Positions 8,095-16,975 are shown, counted from the first letter of the stretch. The stretch: 62,446 nucleotides of DNA from Syntrophales bacterium (GCA_028712885.1 JAQTPK010000010.1:14380-76825), one strand, 5' to 3'. The notes: a model not told the origin generated them from the letters alone. Made by a program: numbers and translations.

Positions 8095-8595
8095 TCACGC
8101 ATATTCCGTATGACTCATCATATTGAGCATGGCTCTTTCACCGACGAGGAGCATTCTCGTATGCTTGAGGCGCGAAGAAAGCATATCCGTGATCCCCTTG
8201 TAGATACATATACCCATCGCCGGATCATTGACGGTCAGCTCTCTCAGTCCGGCGGAGTCGAAGGTAATCAGCCGGGTCTCCTCCATGCACAGCGCGCCCA
8301 GCGTGTATATGCAGGGCGGCACCAGCGCCGACCAGCCCATTGCTTCACCACGCGATATCGCATCGACGACGATGGGAATGACCGGCTTGTACGGACCCGC
8401 CTCATAATCCATCTGGAGAAATACTTTTCCTTCCTCCAGTATATAGAACTTATCCGCCGGATCTCCCGCCTTGTATAACAGATGTCCTCCCGGGTGTTTT
8501 TCGCGCGAGGCGATCCCCGCCATTACTCCGATCTGATCGTCTCCGAAATCTTTGAAAAACGTGAATCCCTTCAAGTCTTCCGTTTTGATCATCAT
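8095..8595 (-). CDS. Cyclic-nucleotide-binding-fold protein without DNA-binding domain
   Basis: About 166 residues form a cNMP-binding beta-roll: FFKDFGDDQIGVMAGIASREKHPGGHLLYKAGDPADKFYILEEGKVFLQ, then a phosphate-binding-cassette-like ISRGEAMGWSALVPP. In Crp/Fnr proteins a winged helix follows. Here the chain ends soon after the C-helix, so it cannot bind DNA alone and more likely acts by protein contact. The cassette lacks the canonical RSA arginine (GWSALV), so cNMP binding itself is uncertain. The start follows AAAGGAGCGAAGCT; an upstream ATG would read through a strong hairpin. It sits in the ATPase-sensor gene run. Confidence 0.8.
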   Translation of the reverse strand: MMIKTEDLKGFTFFKDFGDDQIGVMAGIASREKHPGGHLLYKAGDPADKFYILEEGKVFLQMDYEAGPYKPVIPIVVDAISRGEAMGWSALVPPCIYTLGALCMEETRLITFDSAGLRELTVNDPAMGICIYKGITDMLSSRLKHTRMLLVGERAMLNMMSHTEYA

Positions 8596-8613
8596 AGCTT
8601 CGCTCCTTTCTTT

Positions 8614-8643
8614 ATCCGGAAGGCCGGGCCGCCGCTTCCGGAT
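8614..8643 (-). promoter_or_regulatory. Leader hairpin before the cNMP-fold gene
   Basis: A perfect nine-base stem, ATCCGGAAG with CTTCCGGAT, encloses a 12-base GC-rich loop and ends about 18 bases before the chosen start codon, next to the Shine-Dalgarno. No T-run follows, so it is not a classical terminator. It could be a processing or translation-control element dividing the long operon. Confidence 0.5.
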
Positions 8644-8704
8644 ATGCCTCCTCAACGCTTCGAACAGCCCGGGATGACTACGCCCCCTCAGAGACCGCCG
8701 GCGC

Positions 8705-9250
8705 TCAAGCCAGAGATCGCTCCTGAGTCGTCCCGGGGCGGGGCTGGAGCGCCCTGAGAAACCCGGCCGGCATCTTTACCTTCATGGATTTCAATTTATC
8801 TTCAATTTCGGCGCGCAGCAGCTCCTCATAGCGGTTTGTGATGACGTAGACGGCGTAATCGAACATGAGGATCGTGCGGCTCAGGCTTTCGGTGGCCTGG
8901 TGGTGCTCGACCGCGGTTACAAAAGAGGCCTGAAATTCCGCAAAGAGCCACATGTGCCGGCGCATCAGAACCAGGGCGTACACGGTTTCCGTCAGAGAAA
9001 GCCCCTCCGCATACCTGTCTTCCGCGTACCGGGTGAAAAACTTCCCGGCCTCCTCAAAAGGGGTATCGGTAAAAAAAAGCTTGTGCAGGTTCTGGTAAAA
9101 ATACACGGCATGGCGCAAAGCCCTCTCTTCCGGCAGTCTGCGGTAGGAAGGCGTCTTCGGATTCATTTTGACGTTGTTGTACCACTGCCTGGCGATCGCT
9201 TCCGCGTGCTGCTTGGTCAATTCGATCAATTTAATTCCATATGCTTTCAT
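8705..9250 (-). CDS. RsbRD_N-domain sensor protein, soluble paralogue
   Basis: The 181 residues are almost wholly one helical domain resembling the RsbT co-antagonist RsbRD N-terminal domain: IARQWY, FTRYAEDRYAEG, YALVLMRRHMWL, AVEHHQA, RTILMFDYAVYVI. These domains sense cell state and normally precede STAS or kinase domains. None is present here. The same domain, with nearly identical motifs, forms the N-terminal half of the first gene of the ATPase operon (18752-19585), so the two are paralogues at both ends of the unit. The start has GGGAGGCG upstream. Confidence 0.78.
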   Translation of the reverse strand: MKAYGIKLIELTKQHAEAIARQWYNNVKMNPKTPSYRRLPEERALRHAVYFYQNLHKLFFTDTPFEEAGKFFTRYAEDRYAEGLSLTETVYALVLMRRHMWLFAEFQASFVTAVEHHQATESLSRTILMFDYAVYVITNRYEELLRAEIEDKLKSMKVKMPAGFLRALQPRPGTTQERSLA

Positions 9251-9282
9251 TTTTCGCCTCCCTCCCCCGAATAAACGGGTCG

Positions 9283-11004
9283 TCAGCTCCGGGTGGGGCC
9301 GGAGTCGGCGCCGGCTCCCTTTTTTCTCGACGGACCGGAGCGCATCCGGGATTTCGGGCCGGAACCGCCGCGGGATGCCGTCCTGCCGCCGCCCGCATTT
9401 TCCCGCGGGTGCGCAAGCTCTTTGAGGCGCCCCTTGATTTCAGAACTGATGCCGCTGCGTTCCAGGAGAACGTTAAGCGCGGCATTCACCTCTTCGAGGC
9501 TCTTCGTCTTGAGTTCGAGTTCCTGCTCCCTGCGGCGCAGTTCGCTTTCCGTCTGCCGGCGCTCGCTGATTTCCTTTTTCAGCGCCTCTGCGGTTTTTTC
9601 CAGCTCGCTTGTCCTTTCGGCAATCCTGGTCTCCAGGTCGCTATGGGCTCCCTGCAGCGCGGACTCGGCCGACTTTTTCTCAGTGATGTCCTCCAGCGTC
9701 TCCACGGCCCCCACGAGTTTTCCGCCGGAGTCGCGGATGGCCGCAGCCGTGAAGCGGAGCCAGCGTCCCTCTTCTCCCAGCGCGGGGAAGAAATCCGTCG
9801 CCTCATATGCCTCCGGGATCAACTCCGATTTTTTAAATTTTCCGAAGTACCATTCCGGAAACTTATCCAGAGCCACTTCCACGAGGAGATCTGCCATGCA
9901 GGGGCGCTCTTCGCCGTAAAACGCCCGCCAGTGCCCGTTTGTCCCGACTATCTCCTGCGCCGGAATGCCCGACAGTTTTTCGAGGGCCCGGTTCCAGTGG
10001 AGGATGCGGTGCTCCTTGTCGATGACGAAGGCCGGGATTGAGAATCCCTGGACTATGCTGAGAAGATTCTGCCTGCTTTCTTTGAGAGCTTCCTCCGCCG
10101 TCCGGCTTTCGGTTATGTCCTCCAGCGTCTCAATCGCGCCCATGAGGACGCCCAGGGAATTGCGGATCGCCGAGGCGGTGAACCGCAGCCATTTTCCCTC
10201 CGTGCCGAGGGCCGGGAAGAAATCGGTCGCCTCATAGGTCTCGTCCATCAGCTTGGATTTGGAGTACTTCCCTTCGTACCATTCCGGAATTGTCTCCACC
10301 GTCTCATCCACCAGGAGGTCGGCCATGCAGGGGCGCTCTTCGCGGTAAAAAGCCCGCCAGTGCCTGTTTGTCCCGATGACTTCCCGTCCCGGTATTTTCG
10401 AGATTTCCTCCAGGACCCTGTTCCAGTAGAGGACTTTGTGATCAATTCCGATCACGAAAGCCGATATCGGGAATCCTTCGATGATATTGGAGAGACGGCG
10501 TTCGCTTTCCCGCAGCTGCCATTCCGCCTGTTTCCAGTCCGTAATGTCTTCGAGCGTCTCCACTGCTCCGACCAGGTCGCCCCGGGAATCCCGGATGACC
10601 GCCGCGGTGAAACGGAGCCACTTCCCCCTTTCCCCCAGTGCGGGGAAGAAATCCGTTGCTTCATACGCCTCGTCCAGGAGTCCCGATTTCCGGAATTTCC
10701 CGGCGTACCAGCGCGGAACATCGTTCGTATTCTGTTCAACGAGGAGATCCGCCATGCACGGCCGCGTCGAATCGTAAAAAGCCCGCCAGTGCTGGTCCGT
10801 ACCGATGATGTCGGAAGCAGAAATCCCGGACAAAACCTCGAGCGCCCTGTTCCAGTGGATCACTCTGTGGTCCCGCCCGATTACGAAAGCCGGAATGGAA
10901 AAACCCTGGACTATGCTGAACGCGGCGCGGCCCTCCGTATCAATCCCATCGCGAACGGAAGACTGCGGCGCCGGCATGGGGCCTTTCTCTCTTGATTCTT
11001 TCAT
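9283..11004 (-). CDS. Triple tandem PAS protein with C-terminal coiled coil, no output domain
   Basis: Three PAS units of exactly 143 residues each carry a conserved block HWRAFY..(E/T)RPCMADLLV and a second block YEATDFFPALG..G(K/R)WLRFTA, ending in ETLEDIT. The cysteines of RPCMADL fall at residues 83, 226 and 369 counted from the ATG at 11004. A coiled coil (about 445-520) follows, with LEEVNAALNVLLER, a phrase familiar from the linker of PAS-LuxR regulators. The protein then ends in a basic Gly/Arg/Ser-rich tail with no helix-turn-helix or kinase. AAAGGAGG lies six bases before the start. The same PAS type occurs twice in the kinase at 21.2-23.8 kb, so both probably sense the same signal. 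Confidence 0.85.
   Translation of the reverse strand: MKESREKGPMPAPQSSVRDGIDTEGRAAFSIVQGFSIPAFVIGRDHRVIHWNRALEVLSGISASDIIGTDQHWRAFYDSTRPCMADLLVEQNTNDVPRWYAGKFRKSGLLDEAYEATDFFPALGERGKWLRFTAAVIRDSRGDLVGAVETLEDITDWKQAEWQLRESERRLSNIIEGFPISAFVIGIDHKVLYWNRVLEEISKIPGREVIGTNRHWRAFYREERPCMADLLVDETVETIPEWYEGKYSKSKLMDETYEATDFFPALGTEGKWLRFTASAIRNSLGVLMGAIETLEDITESRTAEEALKESRQNLLSIVQGFSIPAFVIDKEHRILHWNRALEKLSGIPAQEIVGTNGHWRAFYGEERPCMADLLVEVALDKFPEWYFGKFKKSELIPEAYEATDFFPALGEEGRWLRFTAAAIRDSGGKLVGAVETLEDITEKKSAESALQGAHSDLETRIAERTSELEKTAEALKKEISERRQTESELRRREQELELKTKSLEEVNAALNVLLERSGISSEIKGRLKELAHPRENAGGGRTASRGGSGPKSRMRSGPSRKKGAGADSGPTRS
9643..10929 (-). repeat. Three 429-bp in-frame repeats encoding PAS units
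   Basis: Units of 429 bases (about 10929-10501, 10500-10072, 10071-9643) encode the three RPCMADL-type PAS domains without any indel between the landmark cysteines. Two further units of the same length lie at about 23708-23280 and 23279-22851 in the histidine kinase gene. Confidence 0.75.
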
Positions 11005-11023
11005 TTGCATCCTCCTTTCTCCC

Positions 11024-11230
11024 TTACGGGCTGAAGGTATCGCCGCCGCCCGAATCCGCTCTGATTTTCTCCACCATGTCTTCCAGATACCAGAGCCGCT
11101 CCCGGAAAGTGGCAATCGACAGCGCGGACCCCTTCGGGCTGAGAGATTCGATTTCCTGCATTTTCGTCCTTAATTGCAGGATAAGTTCCTCGGCGATCCC
11201 GAGTAGCAGATCCCGCTCCGCTTTTTTCAT
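11024..11230 (-). CDS. Small helical protein of the ATPase-sensor operon
   Basis: The 68-residue product is charged and predicted helical, with two helices around a short PKG turn (LLLGIAEELILQLRTKMQEIESL and FRERLWYLEDMVEKIRAD). No family is recognised. It lies 12 bases after the kinase-like gene and 19 bases before the triple-PAS gene, same strand, which supports it as a real operon member. GAGGA lies about 11 bases before the ATG. Possibly an adaptor for one of the neighbouring sensors; that is a guess from position. Confidence 0.6.
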   Translation of the reverse strand: MKKAERDLLLGIAEELILQLRTKMQEIESLSPKGSALSIATFRERLWYLEDMVEKIRADSGGGDTFSP

Positions 11231-11242
11231 ATTGCATGTTCC

Positions 11243-12064
11243 TCACCGCGCCGGGACCTCGCTGTGTGCGCTTGTGGGTTTTCCCGCGGAGCTGCGCAGG
11301 GATTTCCAGGACAGAAAGGCCTCCTTTGCCGATTGCGCCGCCTTTTCTATTCCGAGCGCGTCCGTGTTCAGTACGAGGTCGTAATGGGATGGATCGCTCA
11401 TATCCGCATTGAAGTATTTTCTCGCAAAGGACGCCCGGTCCGAATCCCTCTTTGTGATATACTGTTTTGCTTCCTCCCTGGATATGCCCCTGTCCCGCAT
11501 TATCCGCCGCACGCGGATTTCCATCGGCGAGATAAAGCGAATCCTGAATGCGCTCTCGGCGGCCAGGATGAAATGGGCCCCCCGGCCCACGATCACCGCG
11601 TTACCGTGTTCCCCGATCGCGGCGATCACCTTTGTGAGATGCCGCAGATAAACATCGGGCCAGAGATGGCGGGACGTAAACAGAGAGTTGATCCAGCTGT
11701 CCAGGTTTGACATCGCCTTTTCGTCCAGCGTCTCCACCACTTTGGAACTCATCCGGGCGCTTTCCGCAACCTTGCTGATTATCTGGCCCCCCATGAGGTC
11801 CATATCAAGATCCCGCGCCAGGATCCGGGCGATTTCGCTTCCACCGCTTCCCGTTTCGCGCGAAACTGTAATGTTCGGTCCCTTTTCTCTCTTTTCGGCC
11901 TGCCATTTTCCGAGCTGATATTCGACCAATCGTGAATCCGTGTTCTTTATTTTCACATCCCGGCTGTAATCAGGACAATGGACCAGGGAGTCACTCTTAC
12001 TGGAAAAACGTTTTTTGCATTGTTCGCGCCAGGCGCAGACTGAGCAAATTCTCGAATCTATCAT
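11243..12064 (-). CDS. Cytidylate kinase-like P-loop protein with N-terminal cysteine cluster
   Basis: The 273-residue product has a nucleotide-kinase core beginning ITVSRETGSGGSEIARILARDL, followed by GRGAHFIL and RIRFISP..IRVRRIM. This is the pattern of the cytidylate-kinase-like family, which is distinct from true Cmk and of unproven substrate. Ahead of it is a small cluster, Cys7-x2-Cys10-x5-Cys16 and Cys30, that could hold zinc or an Fe-S centre. The start follows AGGAGGGAGG; an earlier in-frame ATG would overlap atpG. It lies 28 bases after atpG, so it is probably cotranscribed with the ATPase. A signalling rather than metabolic role is suggested by context only. Confidence 0.78.
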   Translation of the reverse strand: MIDSRICSVCAWREQCKKRFSSKSDSLVHCPDYSRDVKIKNTDSRLVEYQLGKWQAEKREKGPNITVSRETGSGGSEIARILARDLDMDLMGGQIISKVAESARMSSKVVETLDEKAMSNLDSWINSLFTSRHLWPDVYLRHLTKVIAAIGEHGNAVIVGRGAHFILAAESAFRIRFISPMEIRVRRIMRDRGISREEAKQYITKRDSDRASFARKYFNADMSDPSHYDLVLNTDALGIEKAAQSAKEAFLSWKSLRSSAGKPTSAHSEVPAR

Positions 12065-12092
12065 GGCGGCAACCTCCCTCCTTTTCTGATAC

Positions 12093-12992
12093 TCATCCGA
12101 CAGAGGTCTTCCTGACCTCCAGGGCCTCGAATCCGGCGACAATGTCCAGCAGTTCTTCCGTAATTGTCATTTGCCTCTGCCGGTGAAACTGGCTGTGCAG
12201 ATCATCGAGTCGCTCCCCGATGTTCTTTTCGGCGTTCTGCATCGACGCGAGCCGGCTCGCGCTCTCGCTCGCGAGGGATTCCGCGAAGGCTCTGTAAAGA
12301 GAAACGAAAAGGTATTCCCGAATAAGGGCTGAAAAGAGTTTTTCCCAGTCCATGGTGAAGATCGGCAGAGTCCTTGACGACCATTTCTTTTTTGCGATTT
12401 TGCGGAGCCATTCGCCGTCCACGGGAAGCAGGCGGACCGAATGGGGGCGGTAGGATGCCCCGGAAAGATATTCGCAATAAAAGAGAAGAACGTGACTGAT
12501 CTGCCGCCGGAAGTGCCAATCCTCGATAGCCAGAATGATATCTTGGACGACGGGCGTGATACCCGCGGTCGAACTCGGGGTCGCTATGGTCTCGACGATA
12601 GGCTGGCCGGCATCCTCCAGATAACCCGAAACCCGCATTCCTACAGTCAGCATAAGGCTGTCTTCTTTTTTGAATCTCATCGCATTCACGGTATCCAGGG
12701 CATGCGAGGCGACCTGCTCGTTCAATTGTCCGCAGAGGCCCTGGTCCGTGCCGAAGACGATCGCCCCGACACTTCCCACGGCTTCCGTCTGGAAGCCTGC
12801 CATGATTTCCCGCCGGGCCTGCAATGCTACCTGAAGCCCCATCTCGACGGTGCGATTGTAATCGGACAGGGATTCGACGGACCTCTGGTACTGCCGGATA
12901 CTTACCGCAGCCAGCGCCTTCATCGTCTTCACGACGGACAACAGGTCCTCGGCGCTCTTGATCTTCCGTTTCAGTGATTCAATCGTTTGCAC
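12093..12992 (-). CDS. atpG: N-ATPase gamma subunit (central stalk)
   Basis: The N-terminal helix [30 protein letters not shown] and the C-terminal helix ([25 protein letters not shown]) are the paired coiled coil of F-type gamma, here less conserved than in ordinary F-ATPases, as is usual for the N-type. I start at a GTG with GGGGGAGAG upstream (12992), overlapping the alpha gene by 14 bases; the ATGs further upstream lie deep inside alpha. Gamma turns inside the alpha3beta3 head and couples ion flow through the c-ring to ATP chemistry. It is the last of the nine atp genes. Confidence 0.9.
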   Translation of the reverse strand: MQTIESLKRKIKSAEDLLSVVKTMKALAAVSIRQYQRSVESLSDYNRTVEMGLQVALQARREIMAGFQTEAVGSVGAIVFGTDQGLCGQLNEQVASHALDTVNAMRFKKEDSLMLTVGMRVSGYLEDAGQPIVETIATPSSTAGITPVVQDIILAIEDWHFRRQISHVLLFYCEYLSGASYRPHSVRLLPVDGEWLRKIAKKKWSSRTLPIFTMDWEKLFSALIREYLFVSLYRAFAESLASESASRLASMQNAEKNIGERLDDLHSQFHRQRQMTITEELLDIVAGFEALEVRKTSVG

Positions 12993-14538
12993 GGCTCTCT
13001 CCCCCGGCGGGACTTCCCGCCGTTTTTGCCCCTTCCAGGAACGCTGAACGGTCCTCATCCGTGAATTTTTCCCCCGCCTCAATGCGGGCGCACAGGTCGG
13101 GATATTGCGCGCGAATGATTTCCTGCAGATTTTTTTCCGCCTCTACGACTCTTTCCGTCGGCACGCTGTCGAATACGCCTCCCGTCACGGCAAGGAGGGC
13201 GGCGATCTGGTCGGCGGCGGTAAGGGTCCTGTACTGGGGCTGTTTCAGGATTTCGCGGACCCGCCAGCCGCGTTCGAGCACGCGCCGGGTATTTTCATCC
13301 AGACGGGTACCGAATCGGGAGAAAGTCTCCAGTTCTTCGAACTGCGAATAGGAGAGGCGAAGGTCTCCCGCCACGACCCGGTAAGCCGGGATCTGTGCTT
13401 TCCCGCCGACGCGCGAAACCGATTTTCCTACGTCAACCGCAGGGAGGATGCTTTTCTGGAACAGCCGGGGCGAAAGATATATCTGTCCGTCGGTAATCGA
13501 GATGAGATTGGTCGGAATATAGGCGGATATGTCCTGGGCCTCCGTTTCCGTAATGGGCAGCGCCGTCAGCGATCCGCCGCCCCGGTCCTCCTTGAGATGT
13601 GTCGAACGCTCGAGAAGGCGCGAGTGGATATAGAAGATGTCTCCCGGGAAAGCCTCCCTGCCCGGGGGACGGCGAAGCAGCAGAGAGAGTTCGCGGTATG
13701 CCCTGGCGTGATAGGTAAGATCGTCGTAGACGATCAGCACGTCCCGCCCCTTCTCCATGAAATACTCTCCCATGGAGGTGGCGGCATAAGGCGCGACAAA
13801 CTGAAGGCCGGGAGGATCCTCGCCGGTCGCCACGACCACCAGTGAATATTCCATTGCCCCGTAGGAACGGAGGTCCGCGATAACCTTGGCGACATCCGAA
13901 CTCTTCTTTCCGATCGCGCAGTAGATGCAGATCACATCCTTTCCCTTCTGGTTGATGATCGTATCCGCGGCGATAGCTGTCTTGCCGGTCTGGCGGTCTC
14001 CGAGGATAAGCTCGCGCTGGCCCCGTCCGATCGGAATCAGGGCGTCGATCACCTTGATGCCCGTCTGCAGCGGAACCGTCACGGGCGACCGGGCCATGAC
14101 GGGGGGCGCCTCCCTTTCGACGGGAAGCCTCCGCACGGCCCTGATTTCCCCCATGTTGTCCCGGGGACGTCCGAGGCCATCCACTACCCTGCCGATGAGC
14201 GATTCCCCTACGGGAACGTCCAGCACGCGCTCGGTTCTGCGGACTTCCGCGCCTGTGCTCAGATGCTCTGCCGGATCCAGGAGAATCACTCCGATCTCCT
14301 CCGGATCGATATTGAATACGAAACCCTGCAGGTTCCGGGGAAACCTGACAAGTTCGTCGGATTTTATATTCGGAAGACCTCCCACACGGACGATTCCCTG
14401 GCCGATGAATGTCACGATGCCGACTTCGCGCTGGTGAAGCTGCGGCCTGTTTTCTTCGAGGACCCGGTCCAGGTGCAGGAATGCGCCGTCAAGAAATCCT
14501 TTCAACCGCCCTTCGATCATGAGTGCTGGTCTGTTCAT
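12979..14538 (-). CDS. atpA: N-ATPase alpha subunit
   Basis: The 519-residue protein has the regulatory nucleotide-binding subunit layout: N-terminal beta-barrel, P-loop [21 protein letters not shown], and the alpha signature [17 protein letters not shown]. The N-terminus ([28 protein letters not shown]) is shorter than in ordinary F-type alpha, where the first 20 or so residues dock the delta subunit. This fits the absence of a delta gene here. It lies between atpF and atpG, in the N-ATPase order. Confidence 0.95.
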   Translation of the reverse strand: MNRPALMIEGRLKGFLDGAFLHLDRVLEENRPQLHQREVGIVTFIGQGIVRVGGLPNIKSDELVRFPRNLQGFVFNIDPEEIGVILLDPAEHLSTGAEVRRTERVLDVPVGESLIGRVVDGLGRPRDNMGEIRAVRRLPVEREAPPVMARSPVTVPLQTGIKVIDALIPIGRGQRELILGDRQTGKTAIAADTIINQKGKDVICIYCAIGKKSSDVAKVIADLRSYGAMEYSLVVVATGEDPPGLQFVAPYAATSMGEYFMEKGRDVLIVYDDLTYHARAYRELSLLLRRPPGREAFPGDIFYIHSRLLERSTHLKEDRGGGSLTALPITETEAQDISAYIPTNLISITDGQIYLSPRLFQKSILPAVDVGKSVSRVGGKAQIPAYRVVAGDLRLSYSQFEELETFSRFGTRLDENTRRVLERGWRVREILKQPQYRTLTAADQIAALLAVTGGVFDSVPTERVVEAEKNLQEIIRAQYPDLCARIEAGEKFTDEDRSAFLEGAKTAGSPAGGESRAND

Positions 14539-14556
14539 ATCGATCTCCGCAAATAG

Positions 14557-15330
14557 TTACCGGCTCTGCGCCTCCTGCTGGAGGGCGAGAGCGAAATTCT
14601 CTTCGAGGCTTTCCAGGTAGTCGCCCAGGCTCCAGGCCATCTTGTGACCGGCGGTCCTGAGTTCCAGCCCGGAAATCACGTCCGGATTTTCATCGAAGTC
14701 GACGGCGACTCCGTCTGTGTCGAAGCTTCTCCGCACGGCCTCTCCTACCCGCTGCCGGATTTCCGGCGAAAGATGAAATGCGCTCTGTATTTTTACGACC
14801 CCGCCGCTCGTCCGGACTGCATCCCGGATTATCTTGACTTCATCGCTGCCGAGATCCCTGATCCGGTCAATGAAGACGTCCGCCATCCGGCTTTCAAGAC
14901 CGCTCCCCGCAAGGTCCGCGAGCGCCCGCCGGGCGATTGCATATACCTGCATCCCGGCCCGCTTTCTGAGGTCTTCGAGGAAGGTGTCTTTTTCGCGATC
15001 CACCGTTTCGCGCCAGCGGGTGCGCACGGCCTCTATTTCATCCCGGGTCTTCTGCAGGAGATCCTTCCGGTACGACTCCGCCTCTTCGCGGGCCTCATTG
15101 AGCATTCTTTCGGAGTTTTGCCGGAGTTCATCCTGCTTGCGCTGGTAACCGTCCGCCAACTCCCGGGCCTCGCAGCGGCACTTCTCCGCCTCTTCATATG
15201 CCTGGCGTATCCTGGTTTCCCGGGCATCCATTGCTTTCACTATTCTCCCATAAAGAAAGCGTTTGAGCAGGTAGACCAGAATCAGGAAATTGACGATTTG
15301 GGCAAAGAACACGAACCAGTCGATATGCAT
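14557..15330 (-). CDS. atpF: N-ATPase b subunit, long form with delta-like C-terminus
   Basis: One membrane helix (about 5-25, WFVFFAQIVNFLILVYLLKRFL) is followed by a long charged stalk (about 30-140) typical of subunit b. At 257 residues it is well above the usual 160. The last third (ALADLAG..MADVFIDRI, then SPEIRQRVGEAVRRSFDTDGVAVDFDENPDVISGLELRTAGHKMAWSLGDYLESLEENF) resembles the C-terminal part of the delta subunit, including the DP-type L-I-G-G turn rendered as NPDVISGLEL. No separate atpH is present. The peripheral stalk would thus be a b-delta fusion. Confidence 0.88.
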   Translation of the reverse strand: MHIDWFVFFAQIVNFLILVYLLKRFLYGRIVKAMDARETRIRQAYEEAEKCRCEARELADGYQRKQDELRQNSERMLNEAREEAESYRKDLLQKTRDEIEAVRTRWRETVDREKDTFLEDLRKRAGMQVYAIARRALADLAGSGLESRMADVFIDRIRDLGSDEVKIIRDAVRTSGGVVKIQSAFHLSPEIRQRVGEAVRRSFDTDGVAVDFDENPDVISGLELRTAGHKMAWSLGDYLESLEENFALALQQEAQSR

Positions 15331-15333
15331 GGC

Positions 15334-15612
15334 TCACCCTCCGATTTTCCGTATTGCGACTCCCCAGAACGGGTTGGCGAATATCAGGATCATGGATATG
15401 ACGAAGCAGTAAATAGCGATGGACTCGATCATGGCGAGGCCGACAAAGAGCGTCCGCGTCAGTGAGTTGCGCTCATCCGGCTGCTGGGCGATGGAACTCA
15501 GCGCCCCCTGCACAGCGCGGCCCTGTGCCAGAGACGGCCCGATCGCGCCGATTCCCATACAGAATCCTGCCGTGATGATAGAGGCGATTGCGATGAAACT
15601 CATGGTGTCCAT
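15334..15612 (-). CDS. atpE: N-ATPase c subunit with Na+-binding signature
   Basis: The 92-residue hairpin has two helices joined by the polar loop AQQPDE. Aligned with the Ilyobacter tartaricus Na+ c-ring, the sodium ligands are conserved: Gln in SLAQGRA (Q32), Glu and Ser in MIESIAIY (E65, S66) and Tyr (Y70). The water-binding Thr67 is Ile here. This is the basis for predicting Na+ rather than H+ transport. The start at 15612 has GAAAGGA upstream; a longer in-frame ATG would overlap atpB by 41 bases. Confidence 0.93.
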   Translation of the reverse strand: MDTMSFIAIASIITAGFCMGIGAIGPSLAQGRAVQGALSSIAQQPDERNSLTRTLFVGLAMIESIAIYCFVISMILIFANPFWGVAIRKIGG

Positions 15613-15628
15613 AGTCTTTTTCCTTTCT

Positions 15629-16351
15629 TTAATGTGCTTTCTCCCCGCCGGAGCGATGGAGTTGTTCATCGTGGGCCTGTGCAGCGGAAGAGATATAAAC
15701 CATGGCCAGGATCGCGAAGATGTACGCCTGGATCAGGCCGATCAGGAGGCCGAGCGCCTGCATGACAACAGGAAAAAACAGCGGCGTTACCGCCAGCAGG
15801 ATCGCAATAACCTTCTCGTGGCTCATGATATTTCCGAAAAGCCTCACCATGAGCGCCAGGGTCCTCGAAATCTCTCCCATGACGTGGAAGGGGAAAAATA
15901 TGAACGTAGGCTGGAAATATTCTTTTATATAATGTTTCACTCCGTGTCCCACGATCCCGAACAGCGGGACCGAAATGAACACGCAGATCGCCAGCGCCCC
16001 GGTCGTCATAAGCGAGGATGTAGGGGCGACATAGCCCGGCACGACGGCCAGGAGATTCGAAAGAGCGATAAAAAGGAAAAGCGTGCCGATGAACGGAAGA
16101 TAATAATCGGCCCGTTCGGGGACGATCTCCCGGATTTCTCCCCGGATGCCCGACACTACGACCTCGAGGAAATTCTGCCACCTGGGGATCGTCAGGTCCC
16201 GGGAGATCCTCCGGGTAATCCACCATGACCCCGCGACGAGGATCGCCATAACAAACCAGGTATAAACCAGGGTCGCATTGATAGTGACGAAACCCCACGT
16301 CCAGAAGATGACCTGGTCGGGGCTGATCTGATCCATTCCTACGATTTCCAT
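15629..16351 (-). CDS. atpB: N-ATPase a subunit (ion channel)
   Basis: The 240-residue membrane protein has about five helices. It carries the essential stator arginine in LMVRLFGNIMSHE and a GLIQAYIFAILAMVYISSA last helix. It forms the two half-channels that pass ions to the c-ring. It lies 12 bases after atpR and 16 before atpE. Confidence 0.95.
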   Translation of the reverse strand: MEIVGMDQISPDQVIFWTWGFVTINATLVYTWFVMAILVAGSWWITRRISRDLTIPRWQNFLEVVVSGIRGEIREIVPERADYYLPFIGTLFLFIALSNLLAVVPGYVAPTSSLMTTGALAICVFISVPLFGIVGHGVKHYIKEYFQPTFIFFPFHVMGEISRTLALMVRLFGNIMSHEKVIAILLAVTPLFFPVVMQALGLLIGLIQAYIFAILAMVYISSAAQAHDEQLHRSGGEKAH

Positions 16352-16363
16352 GTTTGGCCTCCT

Positions 16364-16648
16364 TTACGATTGAACCGCCGGTCCGGAACCCCATCGACGG
16401 ATCAGGAATCCTCTCGCCAGGATAAATCCCAGGAGCGCCGCCAGCATCCTCTCCCAGGAGCCGGAGGCGACCAGCAGAAATCCCGCGGTTACGGCCGAAA
16501 GCCGGACTGCAAACCCGAAGAGCATTCCCCGGACCGGCCTTGGATTCTCCAGAAGTGAGTCCAGAGAGGACCGGAGGTGCCGGAAATAAAATCCCCCGAG
16601 AAGAATTCCCGCCAGCAGGGCGGCCGACAGATGAATAACGGGATTCAT
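16364..16648 (-). CDS. atpR: N-ATPase accessory membrane protein AtpR
   Basis: The 94-residue protein has three hydrophobic helices separated by basic loops (FRHLRSSLDSLLENPRPVRG). Size, topology and place between atpQ and atpB match AtpR, a protein found only in N-ATPase operons. It is proposed to supply arginines to the membrane sector or help c-ring assembly. It overlaps atpQ by four bases. Confidence 0.86.
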   Translation of the reverse strand: MNPVIHLSAALLAGILLGGFYFRHLRSSLDSLLENPRPVRGMLFGFAVRLSAVTAGFLLVASGSWERMLAALLGFILARGFLIRRWGSGPAVQS

Positions 16649-16975
16649 GACGCTTCTCCGTTGTTATTTCTGCTGATACCCATCTTTCTTACCCAGAACC
16701 AGGCATTGATCGAGCCCAGCATGACTCCGCCGATCAGCAGCATCAACGCCCAGGAAAATCTGCTCGGCCATGTATTGTCGATCCAGATGCCGATCGCCGT
16801 TCCGATCAGGGTGGGTATGGCTACCGACCAGCCGACAACGCCGAATACGCCGAGACCGAACCAGACTGTCTGATCCGATTCGGAACGGCTCCGGATCTTT
16901 CTTTCCTCCTTGCGCCCGATCCGGAAAACAAAGGCCCTGGCTCTATCCTGCCGTCTTTCACGCGCGTCTTTTTTT

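Noticed and set aside
10360-10995. Long plus-strand open frame opposite the triple-PAS gene
   Set aside because: It is the shadow of a highly conserved GC-rich coding strand; its length repeats with the PAS units and it has no start signal.
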